NCBI RefSeq assembly: GCF_003946025.1
Contig: NZ_RHNR01000001.1
Location: forward strand, 1-64,000
Direction: 5' to 3'
Source: Lacticaseibacillus songhuajiangensis
Lineage (GTDB): Bacteria; Bacillota; Bacilli; Lactobacillales; Lactobacillaceae
DNA length: 64,000 nucleotides
Below, piece after piece: positions 34,042-43,941 of the stretch. The position numbers and the translations under genes are program-made. Under the pieces are notes generated by a model that was not told the DNA's origin, did no database searches, and saw only the letters and a list, made by a program, of their open reading frames with translations. Numbering within the stretch: position 1 is the stretch's first letter; each line of letters begins with the position of its first letter.

Positions 34042-35611
34042 TAGTGGCTGTTCAACTAGGCTGCCATATTCTTGATGCTAGTAGTAAATTTGTACCAGAA
34101 ACGATAGGTTTGCCCTTCGTTCGTGGTTGAAATCAAAATTGGTATAGCAAACACCCGCAAGAACGTCAGGGCATTGCTTAATACCATTGCCTGATCGATC
34201 TTGACGGCCAATGACTCAGCCGTTCGGGTATTCACTAAGTGTCCAGGCCTACTGACCCTTTGAGAAAGGCAAATCGGCGTTCAATGGCACCACGACGGTT
34301 CTCTGCATCCGTATCCTGTCGGCGTTTCTTGGCATCGACATGCTTTGGCTTTGCGCCCAGTTTAGGTCCGCAAAGGGTGATACCTAGATCTTTACACAAC
34401 TTGCGATTGTCGCGGTTGCGGTAAAGTGTATCCGCCAATACCTCATCTGAGTAATGGCCATGCAAATCAAAGTAATGATCCAAGGTCGCTTCAAAGTCCT
34501 TACTTTCATTGAAAGCACTGAATTCAAAGCGCTCAATATCAACGATACCTTCGCTTAATGAAGCGTCGATTTTGGCACCAAACTCAACTTTAGCTTTCGC
34601 CTTACCGCGCTGGATCGGTCGAATATAAGGCTGTTGGAGACTAATAATGCGGTCTGCGACATGGTGAATCTTGTGTGTAAACATGTGCCACTGTTGGTCA
34701 AACAAGATTCGGATGACACCCAATCGTACTGCTTGCTTGGCGGTTAAGATCGCTCCGGCATCGATGAATTCGTTGATGTAGCGCAAATCACGGCGGACAT
34801 ATTGAAGTTGGGCTTTGACTTGCTTGTGAACGGATTGTTTTTGGCTCTTTGGATGGCGTGAGAAAGCCGTCCAAACTTGTTTGGCCTCACGCTTGTACAT
34901 GCGTGGATTTGGAACATTCAGTTGATGCGCCATGTCAATGGCCATGTCTTCAAGATTCTGGCGGGCTTGATTGAGCAGCGAAGTGTCTTGAGGATAACGG
35001 ATTTTTACCGGGATCGCTGTGGCATCCGTGATCATGACGTCAACTTTGAACGGCACCACCGCTTCGATCTTGGCACGAAGCCAATCATTGATAATGTTTC
35101 TGACCAGTTCAGAGATATCCGCGATCCGCTTGCGGAAGGTACACAGGCTGGTGTAGGCGAAGGGTTTCTCTGCTCGGTATTCTGAAAGTCCGATGAAGTA
35201 CTGATAAGCCGGCGTGTCTCGAATGGCGTCAACGACACCGCGATCGGTTAGTTTCATTCGATTCTGAATCAGTCCAGCGCCATAAAGCATCCGAAATGGC
35301 TTGGCCGCTCGCCTAGTACTTTTCTTGGAAAACTCCAATTGGTATGCCTCATCCAGTTCTTTCCACGGGAAAATATCGGCCAAGCGCACCCACTCGTTAT
35401 CTGGACTGAGCGGTGTGTTCAGGCCGCAACCAAAGGATTCAAAAGAGAGTTGGTGGGGACTTTGACGATAAACCATGGATAAAACCTCCGAGTGAATTTC
35501 GTAAATGCACGGGAAATGTCTGAAAACCGGAATTTCGTATGCATTTATTATATGACAGTAATGACCTAAAATCACTAGTATCAAATGCTACACGTTTTTG
35601 AACAGCCACTA
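34042..35611 (-). mobile_element. Insertion sequence of the IS5/IS1182 type, about 1.57 kb
   Basis: Bounded by the 14-bp inverted repeats TAGTGGCTGTTCAA (34042-34055) and TTGAACAGCCACTA (35598-35611). It contains one transposase gene on the minus strand. No matching target duplication is visible beside the ends, and two different truncated genes flank it, so its arrival or later recombination deleted DNA. Confidence 0.85.
34056..35476 (-). pseudogene. IS5/IS1182-like DDE transposase with frameshift
   Basis: The frame starts at the ATG at 35476 (GGAGG upstream) and encodes a transposase with an N-terminal DUF772-like domain (FPWKELDEAY...) and a DDE domain containing ITDATAIPVKI and ERRFAFLKGSVGLD. 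It stops at about 34235 after GLDT. The missing C terminus (LVNTRTAESLAVKIDQA...) continues in another frame to 34056. An extra two bases in GACAC explain the break. No slippery heptamer is visible at the site, so a simple mutation is more likely than programmed frameshifting. Confidence 0.8.
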
Positions 35612-35666
35612 AGTATATAATTAAAAGGTTGAGTGTTATATCTTTTATTAATTGTATAGTTTCCAT
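35612..35666 (-). pseudogene. 5' end of a fifth gene of the type III restriction operon, cut by the IS
   Basis: An ATG at 35666 overlaps the stop of the SNF2-like helicase gene (TGATG). The first 19 codons encode METIQLIKDITLNLLIIYL, which looks like a short leader and a membrane helix. The IS inverted repeat begins immediately after. The overlap with the operon indicates that a further, probably membrane-associated component existed and was lost. Confidence 0.55.
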
Positions 35667-37558
35667 CACTTATACCTCCCCATCACAATGTCCTTAACTT
35701 CCTGCAAGTAATCGTCAGTATATTCAGGAACAAGCAGCTGACCATCTATTGCATCCAGCATCACTTTTTCTTTATCTTTTAGTTTCTTGTAAACTATCCT
35801 GTCGATAAAGCCCATATGTGCAACATCGCCCTTGGTCATCAAATAGTAGTACCTTGTGTATTGATTAGCTGGTAGTCCCAGACGGTTAATCCGATCTCGG
35901 GACTGCAACATGAAGGTCAAATTAAAGTTGTATTCGAAGTAAACCGCGTCGTGTACAGTTTGATGCAACGAAATGGATTCTCCTAAAGTGTTAGGATTCG
36001 ATACCAGTACTTGTGCATTACCGGTCCGGAAATTATTAATCATTCCTTCTCGATCCTGTTTTGGTGTCGCTCCATAAACCAAGGTAGTTTTAATGCCCAT
36101 GCCATTAAGAGTATCAGTAATCTTTTGCATGGTACCGACAAACATCCCCCACACCAGGACCTTTTTGCCTTGACTGACCAGCTTATCAATCAGATCAATG
36201 CCCATTTCAAACTTAGGCGCCTCTATCTTAGTTAAATCATATTTCTTATAAGCTTCTCCGCTACTGGAATTCTCTTTTTCAACCGTGGCCGTCTGTTTAT
36301 CCCACACTCCAGAATCAGCATCTACCAGTCCTAGTTCTTTGTAGTTGATGTTAGTGCTCAGCAACACCGGGTTTGTCGAAGCCTGAAGTAACCTGATAAA
36401 GGTTGCCAATGTTCCGTTTTCATTTTCATAAATTGCCTGTGCCAGCAGCTCCTGATTTTTTGATGGAGCTACTTCTTTAATAATATCTGGATCCGGTTTA
36501 GGAACCTGAAGATCCTGCTTGTTGGTCCGCCAGAAAAATGGTGATAACTTCTTATTAACATCTTCTGGATCAATATTATTAAGAGTAGTCAGATCCCAGG
36601 CAAAGAATGAAGAGTATTCATCAGGATACATTAAATGCAAGAAATTATAAATATCTCTAAAACCATTTGGAATCGGTGTTCCAGTTAACACATATCGATA
36701 ATGTGGTGCCCTACTGAGACTGAGAGCAGCTTTAGCTCGCTGGCCACCGACGCCTTTAACCCGGTGAACCTCATCAAAGACCAGCATCGTTTTCGAGTCC
36801 AACAAGTCATTGATGATATTTAATTTGCTCTGCAAGGCTTCGTAGTTGATCGTGATCACATCTGCCTTAATCCAATCATGCTTAATGGCTCCGACATTAT
36901 TGTTGTACTTTTTGTCCCGCATATTGAGATAATGAAGTTCTCGCTTCGGCCCAAAGACCTCTTGAAATTCTGTCCGCCACGCAGCAAAAGCATTCAATGG
37001 AGAAACGACTAACAGCTTATCAACTTCATTAACTCTAGGACTAGATAAGTAAGCAAAAGTGCCATACATCATAGCAGTTTTGCCAGCACCTGGCACCGAA
37101 AAGTTAGCAGCTCGCTTCATGATAGTCATGAAGAAGCTGGCCTTTTCTTGTTCAGGCTTTAATGGCCGGGTAATTTCTTGACTGACAATCGCCCTAAAAT
37201 TGTCAAACTCTTGCTGCCAACGAGGATCGCCCTCTTTAATTGTTAACCCCGCTTGGCTTTGCTCTTTAATGTAGTATTGACGTTGCTGCACAAACTGATT
37301 GAATTTGCTACTTGTTTTGACTTCTGGTAATCCTTTTCGTTTTAGTCGCCGATTAAGCTTTTTAACTAATTCCAGCAGCTGAATATAAGTCAAATCTTCC
37401 TTAAAATTACGTTGCTCAGGATCCTTAAAATATGGAGCGAAAATAGCTAATCCGCGTTGGGCAACCTTGGTTTCCAGTGTATGGTGATCATCATCTACCA
37501 GTTGAAACAAGCCGTCATCATTCTTGATAATGATTGGATTATCTGATTTCATCCCCAT
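35666..37558 (-). CDS. SNF2-like superfamily 2 helicase/translocase of the type III operon
   Basis: A 630-residue ATPase. Walker A GAGKTAM lies at about residue 158, the DEVH box (LVFDEVHRVKG) at about 260, LTGTPIPN at about 294, and helicase motif VI in QSRDRINRLG near residue 568. The arrangement fits SNF2-type DNA translocases. It overlaps the ParB-like gene by 20 bp. Such an extra translocase is not part of a classical two-gene type III system; it may remodel or sense DNA for the complex (inference). Confidence 0.85.
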   Translation of the reverse strand: MGMKSDNPIIIKNDDGLFQLVDDDHHTLETKVAQRGLAIFAPYFKDPEQRNFKEDLTYIQLLELVKKLNRRLKRKGLPEVKTSSKFNQFVQQRQYYIKEQSQAGLTIKEGDPRWQQEFDNFRAIVSQEITRPLKPEQEKASFFMTIMKRAANFSVPGAGKTAMMYGTFAYLSSPRVNEVDKLLVVSPLNAFAAWRTEFQEVFGPKRELHYLNMRDKKYNNNVGAIKHDWIKADVITINYEALQSKLNIINDLLDSKTMLVFDEVHRVKGVGGQRAKAALSLSRAPHYRYVLTGTPIPNGFRDIYNFLHLMYPDEYSSFFAWDLTTLNNIDPEDVNKKLSPFFWRTNKQDLQVPKPDPDIIKEVAPSKNQELLAQAIYENENGTLATFIRLLQASTNPVLLSTNINYKELGLVDADSGVWDKQTATVEKENSSSGEAYKKYDLTKIEAPKFEMGIDLIDKLVSQGKKVLVWGMFVGTMQKITDTLNGMGIKTTLVYGATPKQDREGMINNFRTGNAQVLVSNPNTLGESISLHQTVHDAVYFEYNFNLTFMLQSRDRINRLGLPANQYTRYYYLMTKGDVAHMGFIDRIVYKKLKDKEKVMLDAIDGQLLVPEYTDDYLQEVKDIVMGRYK

Positions 37559-38831
37559 ACTTGCTGAACAACTCCTTACTCAATTGGTTTAGGTCACGCA
37601 TATATTTCTGCAGTTCCTTTAGTTGATCTTCACTAACCTCGTTGTAACGAAGACTCCCAATCAGGCCACCATCTTCATTTAAGTCGTGGTAGTACTTCAC
37701 ATTCTGCTTTATATTGCGAATGAACTTATCTACAGACTCACTATTACTGGCATTTCGCATATAGGTGTCAAAGGTATCACCAAGCTCTTCAACGGTTTCG
37801 TTTTCATCCGTCAAACTCTGCATCAGATCAGAGGTAGTGTGAATTTCCTCGTCCTGAAGTGATTCTGAAAGATCATCAACCATGTCAGCTACATCACCAT
37901 TGAAATCTTCATTGTCAACACTATTAACGATATTTTTACCGTATTCACGAATATGAGTCCTGGCTGTATTACCACTAACGCCAACATGAATTTGATAAAG
38001 AATCACGCCAAAATATGAATTCATCGTTTCATTCTTGCGAATTTGAGATTCAGGATCGTCGCCAAAATTCTTAGATAACGATTTACCCATTTCATAGAAA
38101 AGTGACCACACTTTACTTTCCTTGATAATGTTGAAATTATTCTCTGAAGCACCAATAAATTCCAGAAACTTCTTCATATAGACCGCACCATCATAATATT
38201 TTTTAACTTCTGTTGGTCGCTTATGAGAATCAGCTGCGTAATCGGCCTGAGTCATAATTGGGTCATCACCGCTAGTGGTTTGGTAAATATCCACAGCCAG
38301 ATCAACTGGATCATAATCTTGGCGCTCTTCAACACCCATCTGAATGGCTAACTCTAGCTTTTTGATCTTAGCACGCTCAGTAGTGTTACCATATGAAAAC
38401 GGCAAAACAACAGCTTCAAAATATACTGTCCTGCCAGTAGATTGACGAATATTACGTAATGCCGTATAGCGACGATTGCCATCTACAATCCGTCCGTCAT
38501 CCAGTACGTACCCATAAACTTGCTGACCAGACTCTTGTATCGATTTTTCTGTCTGCTTCAAGGCTGATGAATTGTCTTGTTCGATTAATTTAGCAACAAA
38601 ATTGTTATATTGCGGATCTTCTTGATCATTGGCTGGATGCAATTCATCCTGATACTGTGAAATACCGGTTGCAATCCGACCATTTTTGTCATTGTAATAG
38701 ACATATTCTAGTGGAATCTTGTAAACATCCAGCGTTTCAGAGCTAACCCCATCAACCTTAATCGGTAACTTGGGCTTGGCACCAGTTTTCTCTAACTTTC
38801 CTTCTTTAGCTAATTCGATTAGCGACAACAT
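37539..38831 (-). CDS. ParB/Srx-like domain protein of the type III operon
   Basis: A 430-residue protein. Residues about 20-150 form a ParB/sulfiredoxin-like domain: IPLEYVYYND..., GYVLDDGRIVDGNRRYTALR (DGNRR is the hallmark nucleotide-binding loop), and YFEAVVLPF. The rest is helical and strongly acidic. ParB-fold proteins bind CTP or act as nucleases; homologues are found beside restriction and phosphorothioation genes. One base separates it from res, and it overlaps the helicase gene. The function in this operon is not known. Confidence 0.82.
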   Translation of the reverse strand: MLSLIELAKEGKLEKTGAKPKLPIKVDGVSSETLDVYKIPLEYVYYNDKNGRIATGISQYQDELHPANDQEDPQYNNFVAKLIEQDNSSALKQTEKSIQESGQQVYGYVLDDGRIVDGNRRYTALRNIRQSTGRTVYFEAVVLPFSYGNTTERAKIKKLELAIQMGVEERQDYDPVDLAVDIYQTTSGDDPIMTQADYAADSHKRPTEVKKYYDGAVYMKKFLEFIGASENNFNIIKESKVWSLFYEMGKSLSKNFGDDPESQIRKNETMNSYFGVILYQIHVGVSGNTARTHIREYGKNIVNSVDNEDFNGDVADMVDDLSESLQDEEIHTTSDLMQSLTDENETVEELGDTFDTYMRNASNSESVDKFIRNIKQNVKYYHDLNEDGGLIGSLRYNEVSEDQLKELQKYMRDLNQLSKELFSKYGDEIR

Positions 38832-38832
38832 T

Positions 38833-41808
38833 TTAGTTCAACTCCCCATTCTCCAATTTATTGATCAAATCATGCACTTCTTGCTCACTAGTAGCCATCT
38901 GATAGTAAACCCCAGATTCCTTTAAATGATCAAAGTACTTTTGTTGAATAATCCGGATTTCTTCATCACCTAAACGCATGTTTTCAGCTTTAGTTTCAAT
39001 CACCAAATAGATCGGCTTACTACCATGCTCAATCTTAAAAATAAAGTCCGGTGTCGTCGTCCCGTTATCGAAACGTGGAATTTTGATTGCTTTCTTTGGT
39101 AGCTTGCCAAAGACACTGATCTTAGGTCCATATGAGCGCTGCAAAATTTTCAATTCTGGATCCGCACTGTCATAACGCAGTGGTGGTCGATCATATAAGT
39201 ATTTTTCATCAGAATTCGAATTTGACTGATATACGCCCAGAACACTAGCAGGAATTGAATCTACAAATTCATGTTTCTCGGCATTATAAATCGAGGTAGA
39301 GGCTGAAAACTTCAAAGGTTCATAACTATAAGAAGTTTTGATTCGTTCGTTAAATTGATTGTTAAATGTTCGTATTAAGTTCCCCAGTGTCTTTTCATTG
39401 ATATAGTTGGTATTGTTCCTTAACCTCTTAATTGCTTTAATCATTAGGCTATTCAACAAGTTAACTGACAAGTCAGTTTGCATAGCCAAAATTTTGAGAA
39501 ACTTACCATATTTCATAGTTAAATATTCAGTACTATAGTCCGCTTGTGTCTCTTTGACAATAGCATTACCGCTAGTAGTATCAACCTCTTGATGAACCAT
39601 TTGCGGACGTTGCAAAACAAAAATCTTATTATCGCTATCGTTAAATACGTTCCAAGCCACCGTTTCAGCATCCTTGTTCACTGACGGATCAAACCTAATC
39701 ATTTGACGTTTAGCTAACTGCAACCACAAATTCTTCAGTTGCTGCCAGTTCTGCTTGCGCAGCTTAACCACAGTATTATCCTTAGAATTCTTGTCACGAA
39801 CTTTACCCTGAGCAACTCTCGTCTGTTGTTCAAGTTCAGGATAAAGTTGACATAAGGCATCATAGCCAGACATGTTTTGACCATCAAGTTTAACTTCGTC
39901 CTTAAACTTATTAGAACGGTTAATCACATTATGATCATCCAAATCATCAAGCAACTGATCCTCATCAAATTTAGGGTCAGTTTTTTGTTTGGCTTCCACA
40001 ATCAACTTGATCATGTCATCAGTCAGCTCTTCTTGGTTTAGCTTAATTGGTGAATCATCATTAATTTCACCCACTAACTTTTGAGCAAAATCTCGTTCAT
40101 CATAACCAATTAAGAAAGACAATCGACTCTGCCACTCATCCTGATTCAGGCGGTGACCTGTTTCATCAACTGGCAACCGCAAACCACGACCAACTTCTTG
40201 AATTTTGCTAATTTCAGATCCAGAAGTTCGTAGCTTAGCGATAGTAAAGACATTCGGATTGTCCCAACCTTCACGCAGCGTCCATTTAGAAAACAGAAAA
40301 CGGCGGGTTAACCAGTTACCATCTTTATCCTTAAAGCTGAGCAGTTTTTCCTTATTACTTAGGATATCTTCAACTTCAGCCTGAATGTCGGCATCAGAAC
40401 TGCCTCGATCTTCACTGAAGTAACCGGCATAAACATCCTGATGTTCTGACTGCAAACTCTTCAAGGTAGCCTGTAAGAAGGAGCGGTACTCTTTTTCCCG
40501 ATTATCAATCGCCAATTCAAAACGATCAATTAATTTTTTGAGTTTCTTGGTTAAAATATCCTCAAAGTGCTGAGCAAGCCAACCCTTACCACTGTTTTCG
40601 CCACGGAAGCTGGAAATACTATCAATAAAGAATAAGGATAGAGTCTTAATCTTTGGAGCATTCTCCCCTGAATTTAAACGTAGGAAGTTTTCTTCCTCAG
40701 CCTTAAAGTGGCAATCTAATGCCTGTGAGATAATTTCATCCTGATAGTTTTCCGCAAAGGTACCAGGGATCAATTTCATATCTTTGGATAAAGCCAAACC
40801 ATTAGAAAGTTCCCGGTCAGTCCCACCAGCGTAAGTAATATTGCCTTCAAAGCCAGCATCCACATCAGCCAGATTTTCACCTACGTTTAATGGATAGTCT
40901 TTGCCACCCTTGGTCAAAACTAATTCTTTAGCTTTGACTTGCTTAACTTTATACCAGTTATTTGCCTGTTCTTCTGGCATATCAGGATAATCAATATCGA
41001 TACCCTTAACCAGGCCTTGGTTAAAACTGTCCACGGCGTCCAAGTTAAATTGAGGTTCACCACGATAGTAATCAACCTTAGTGACTTTGTTATTACCCCG
41101 ACCAGTAGTCGTTTCTGGAAAAGTAGCACCAAAGCGGACAATTAATTGAGGGTTCATCTCTTCGATATCTTCGTAGTATTTTTTTCCTCGTGGAAAGCGT
41201 TGTGGCTCATCAATAATTACTACTGGCCGAGTGGCGGCAATAGCTTTAATGGGTGAAGTTTCACCACCGAGTAAAGTTTGATCGTAGTCATCACGATACA
41301 TGGATTTAGAGTGGAGCATCCCTTGGTTAACTAACAATACTTCAATTTGATTTGCATTCTGCCGCGTTGCTTCAACAAATTCAGACAGTTGCGCTGGAAA
41401 ATTGCGCCGTCCTGAACGAGCACTAAAATCACCTGCGTTAATCACGTTTAATTGAATACGGGTGTTTTCATAAAATTCACTAAAGTGCTGCTTGGCATAG
41501 TCACTACTGATGAAACTGCGAGTTCCTTCCTTAATGCTGGGGCTTGGTACCGCAATGACAAATTTAAAAAGGCCATACTTTTGATGCATTTCATACATCA
41601 TCCGGGTGTAGACATAGGTTTTCCCAGTACCCGTCTCCATTTTGATATCAATGTTAGCTTTGTCATTATAACGGTACCTAATTAGTGGATTAGCATAGAT
41701 ATAGTTGGCATTGGGATCCTTACTCATGGTATCCATACCTGGGAAGGCTTTATCAATGGCAGCCAGGGCATCTGTTTGGTGTTGTAAAGTTTCTAGTTTA
41801 ATCTTCAT
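38833..41808 (-). CDS. res: Type III restriction enzyme, Res subunit
   Basis: A 991-residue restriction subunit. The helicase part has METGTGKTY at residues about 57-65 and VIIDEPQRF (a DEPQ box) near residue 200. The C-terminal nuclease has TPDFIFK and LVIETKAE, the PD...ExK signature. In type III systems Res pairs with Mod, hydrolyses ATP and cuts DNA between two head-to-head unmodified sites. The length is normal (about 970-1000). It starts four bases after mod. The gene is AT-rich compared with the transfer genes, a sign of separate origin. Confidence 0.93.
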   Translation of the reverse strand: MKIKLETLQHQTDALAAIDKAFPGMDTMSKDPNANYIYANPLIRYRYNDKANIDIKMETGTGKTYVYTRMMYEMHQKYGLFKFVIAVPSPSIKEGTRSFISSDYAKQHFSEFYENTRIQLNVINAGDFSARSGRRNFPAQLSEFVEATRQNANQIEVLLVNQGMLHSKSMYRDDYDQTLLGGETSPIKAIAATRPVVIIDEPQRFPRGKKYYEDIEEMNPQLIVRFGATFPETTTGRGNNKVTKVDYYRGEPQFNLDAVDSFNQGLVKGIDIDYPDMPEEQANNWYKVKQVKAKELVLTKGGKDYPLNVGENLADVDAGFEGNITYAGGTDRELSNGLALSKDMKLIPGTFAENYQDEIISQALDCHFKAEEENFLRLNSGENAPKIKTLSLFFIDSISSFRGENSGKGWLAQHFEDILTKKLKKLIDRFELAIDNREKEYRSFLQATLKSLQSEHQDVYAGYFSEDRGSSDADIQAEVEDILSNKEKLLSFKDKDGNWLTRRFLFSKWTLREGWDNPNVFTIAKLRTSGSEISKIQEVGRGLRLPVDETGHRLNQDEWQSRLSFLIGYDERDFAQKLVGEINDDSPIKLNQEELTDDMIKLIVEAKQKTDPKFDEDQLLDDLDDHNVINRSNKFKDEVKLDGQNMSGYDALCQLYPELEQQTRVAQGKVRDKNSKDNTVVKLRKQNWQQLKNLWLQLAKRQMIRFDPSVNKDAETVAWNVFNDSDNKIFVLQRPQMVHQEVDTTSGNAIVKETQADYSTEYLTMKYGKFLKILAMQTDLSVNLLNSLMIKAIKRLRNNTNYINEKTLGNLIRTFNNQFNERIKTSYSYEPLKFSASTSIYNAEKHEFVDSIPASVLGVYQSNSNSDEKYLYDRPPLRYDSADPELKILQRSYGPKISVFGKLPKKAIKIPRFDNGTTTPDFIFKIEHGSKPIYLVIETKAENMRLGDEEIRIIQQKYFDHLKESGVYYQMATSEQEVHDLINKLENGELN

Positions 41809-41811
41809 GGA

Positions 41812-43716
41812 TTAGTACCTCTTAATTAAAGTAACTTTACTATCCAACTGCTTTAAGCCATTTTCCAATTCGCGTAGTTCGGCCACGTTAAAGGAGTAGC
41901 CGAAGATAACTACACTCTGGATTTCTAATTGGTGAGTACCAAGTTGGTTGAGTAATTCTTTAGTTTGGCTTGCTCCCAAACCTTCATTAACCAAGTAAAG
42001 TCGATTATCTTCAACTTTATGCGCGGTGTAGTTATCAAACTTAACTTCTTCAACATCAGCATCAAATGGATAACCATCCTTCGCTAACCATGTAGTCAGA
42101 ATAGTTTCTTCACCTGTGGCATCCCCATCTATTTTTAGGCTTTCACTAGAAAAGCCATCGACCATATTGGTAAACAAGTCAGTGTTGTTTGGATTAAAGT
42201 CTTCAATATCTTCCAAGGTTTGCTTAACTGGTTTGACAAATCGATAATGCTTGAAACTACCGTCAAAATCCTCGGGAAGAGTTAATTCGTTGTCTTTCTT
42301 GATCTTCTTTGCTGCCCTTCGGATACGCTCACGGGAAATTTCATCGATGGACCTAAATCCGTCTTCATAGGCTATTTTGCCCCCATTGGTTGGTACCTCT
42401 TTACCATTTTTATTGGTGTGATAGGTTTTTTCTGGCAACTGTACCATAATAAATTTACGATGCCCTCCATCTTCAGCATTAAGTTGCATAACTGCATCTG
42501 CTGTTGTTGATGATCCAGCAAAGAAATCTAAAATTAATGCATCAGAATCACTTAAATGTAAAATTTGCTTTATTAAATTAGTCGGTTTTGGGAAATCAAA
42601 ATATCTCTTTCCCATCAAGTTAAGAAATTCAGAACTTGCCCTTTGATTAGTCCCTGCCTCAATTCCCCAAAAGTCATTAACAATGGCACCTTTGTTGTCC
42701 TTAAGATATGTTTTCTTATATGGCAACTCTTTTCCGCTATTTGTCCAATAAATTAGGCCTTCCTCATCTAATTTTTTAAACTGATCTTCTGTTACCATCC
42801 ATGGTCCATCAACTTCATTGCCGCTTACTGTTTCAATAGGATAGTTAAACCTTCCACGTGTTTTATCTAATAGAATACCTCGCCTGAACCTTCCATTTTG
42901 ATCTTCATATCTGTATTCATTAAGAGCTTTCCCGGATAAAGGTACACGACCCAGTTCTCGATCATTAGGATTCACCGAAAATGCTAAAACATATTCTTTA
43001 ACCTTCGCTAGTTCGCCTAGATTTGGTTGATTATCCGTTCGTCTCCAAGCAATCTGCATTAGAAAATTAGATTCACCGAATATTTCATTCATCAACACAT
43101 GGAGATTATCAGATTCATTATCATCAATAGATATAAAAATTAGCCCTTTTTGACTTAATAAACGCTTTGCCAATGCCAATCTTGGATACATAAACGTCAA
43201 CCAAGCAGAATGACTAGACTTCCCTTGAATACTCTTCAATCGTTCAACTTGATCATCATCTAATTCGAACATATCTTTCAGTTGATCATCGCTGTATTCA
43301 AAAGAATCCGGATATACGAATCCGTCGCTGCCTGTGTTGTAAGGGGGATCAATGTAGATAACATCAATCTTATTTTGGTAATTATTCTGAAGATGACGCA
43401 AGACTTCCAAGTTATCACCAGTAAAGAACAAGTTATTACTATTCTTTCCTTCACCCTGATTTTGCTTCTCATCAGGTACAATTACCGTTGTTGGCATTTC
43501 GCCAGCTTGTCGACGTGCATAATCCTTACCAATGAAATCTAGCTGATAACCCTCACTCAGCTCATTAATATTCTTATCTTTTAGTTGGTTCCTAAACTTA
43601 TTTAAATTAAAAGATCCTTCCCTGGTAAAGAATTCAGGCAGCTTTTCTTTAAGTTCATTTAAGAAAGCAGTGTTCGGCTGTACAGTTTCATTGTATTTTT
43701 CATTATCCGTTTGCAT
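41812..43716 (-). CDS. mod: Type III DNA methyltransferase, Mod subunit
   Basis: A 634-residue beta-class N6-adenine methyltransferase. DPPYNTGSDGF begins at residue 123 and the SAM-binding LDFFAGSSTTADAV lies near residue 400, the usual order for type III Mod. The central region between them is the target-recognition domain. The ATG at 43716 is used because AGGAG is eight bases upstream; an upstream in-frame start lies within the remnant of the regulator gene. It modifies one strand of the recognition site and gives Res its specificity. Confidence 0.94.
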   Translation of the reverse strand: MQTDNEKYNETVQPNTAFLNELKEKLPEFFTREGSFNLNKFRNQLKDKNINELSEGYQLDFIGKDYARRQAGEMPTTVIVPDEKQNQGEGKNSNNLFFTGDNLEVLRHLQNNYQNKIDVIYIDPPYNTGSDGFVYPDSFEYSDDQLKDMFELDDDQVERLKSIQGKSSHSAWLTFMYPRLALAKRLLSQKGLIFISIDDNESDNLHVLMNEIFGESNFLMQIAWRRTDNQPNLGELAKVKEYVLAFSVNPNDRELGRVPLSGKALNEYRYEDQNGRFRRGILLDKTRGRFNYPIETVSGNEVDGPWMVTEDQFKKLDEEGLIYWTNSGKELPYKKTYLKDNKGAIVNDFWGIEAGTNQRASSEFLNLMGKRYFDFPKPTNLIKQILHLSDSDALILDFFAGSSTTADAVMQLNAEDGGHRKFIMVQLPEKTYHTNKNGKEVPTNGGKIAYEDGFRSIDEISRERIRRAAKKIKKDNELTLPEDFDGSFKHYRFVKPVKQTLEDIEDFNPNNTDLFTNMVDGFSSESLKIDGDATGEETILTTWLAKDGYPFDADVEEVKFDNYTAHKVEDNRLYLVNEGLGASQTKELLNQLGTHQLEIQSVVIFGYSFNVAELRELENGLKQLDSKVTLIKRY

Positions 43717-43726
43717 GAAATTTCTC

Positions 43727-43837
43727 CTATTCTTCGTTAATTGGTACAGTTTCGCAAATGTCATTAAGGTTGCAATCTAAGCCAGTGCATATTTTCATCA
43801 AAAGATCTGTAGTAACATTTGGATTGAAGTCAATATT
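43727..43837 (-). pseudogene. C-terminal remnant of an XRE/Cro-type regulator upstream of mod
   Basis: The frame IDFNPNVTTDLLMKICTGLD...NDICE ending at a TAG ten bases before the mod start matches the C-terminal part of small Cro/C1-type HTH regulators of the HTH_26 group. The N-terminal helix-turn-helix part is replaced by the IS3-type element. Such regulators commonly control restriction operons, so control of mod expression may be lost. Confidence 0.7.
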
Positions 43838-43941
43838 TGAGACAGATTTTAAGAGACATTCAGAACCGCGTTTACCTTCCACAGCTCAAATAAATCATTA
43901 ATCGCGATTAATAACTTATTTGAACCCTGGAAAGCATTAAA

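Noticed and set aside
34042-35611. Programmed frameshifting in the IS transposase
   Set aside because: No slippery heptamer or downstream structure is apparent at the break; a two-base insertion explains it more simply.
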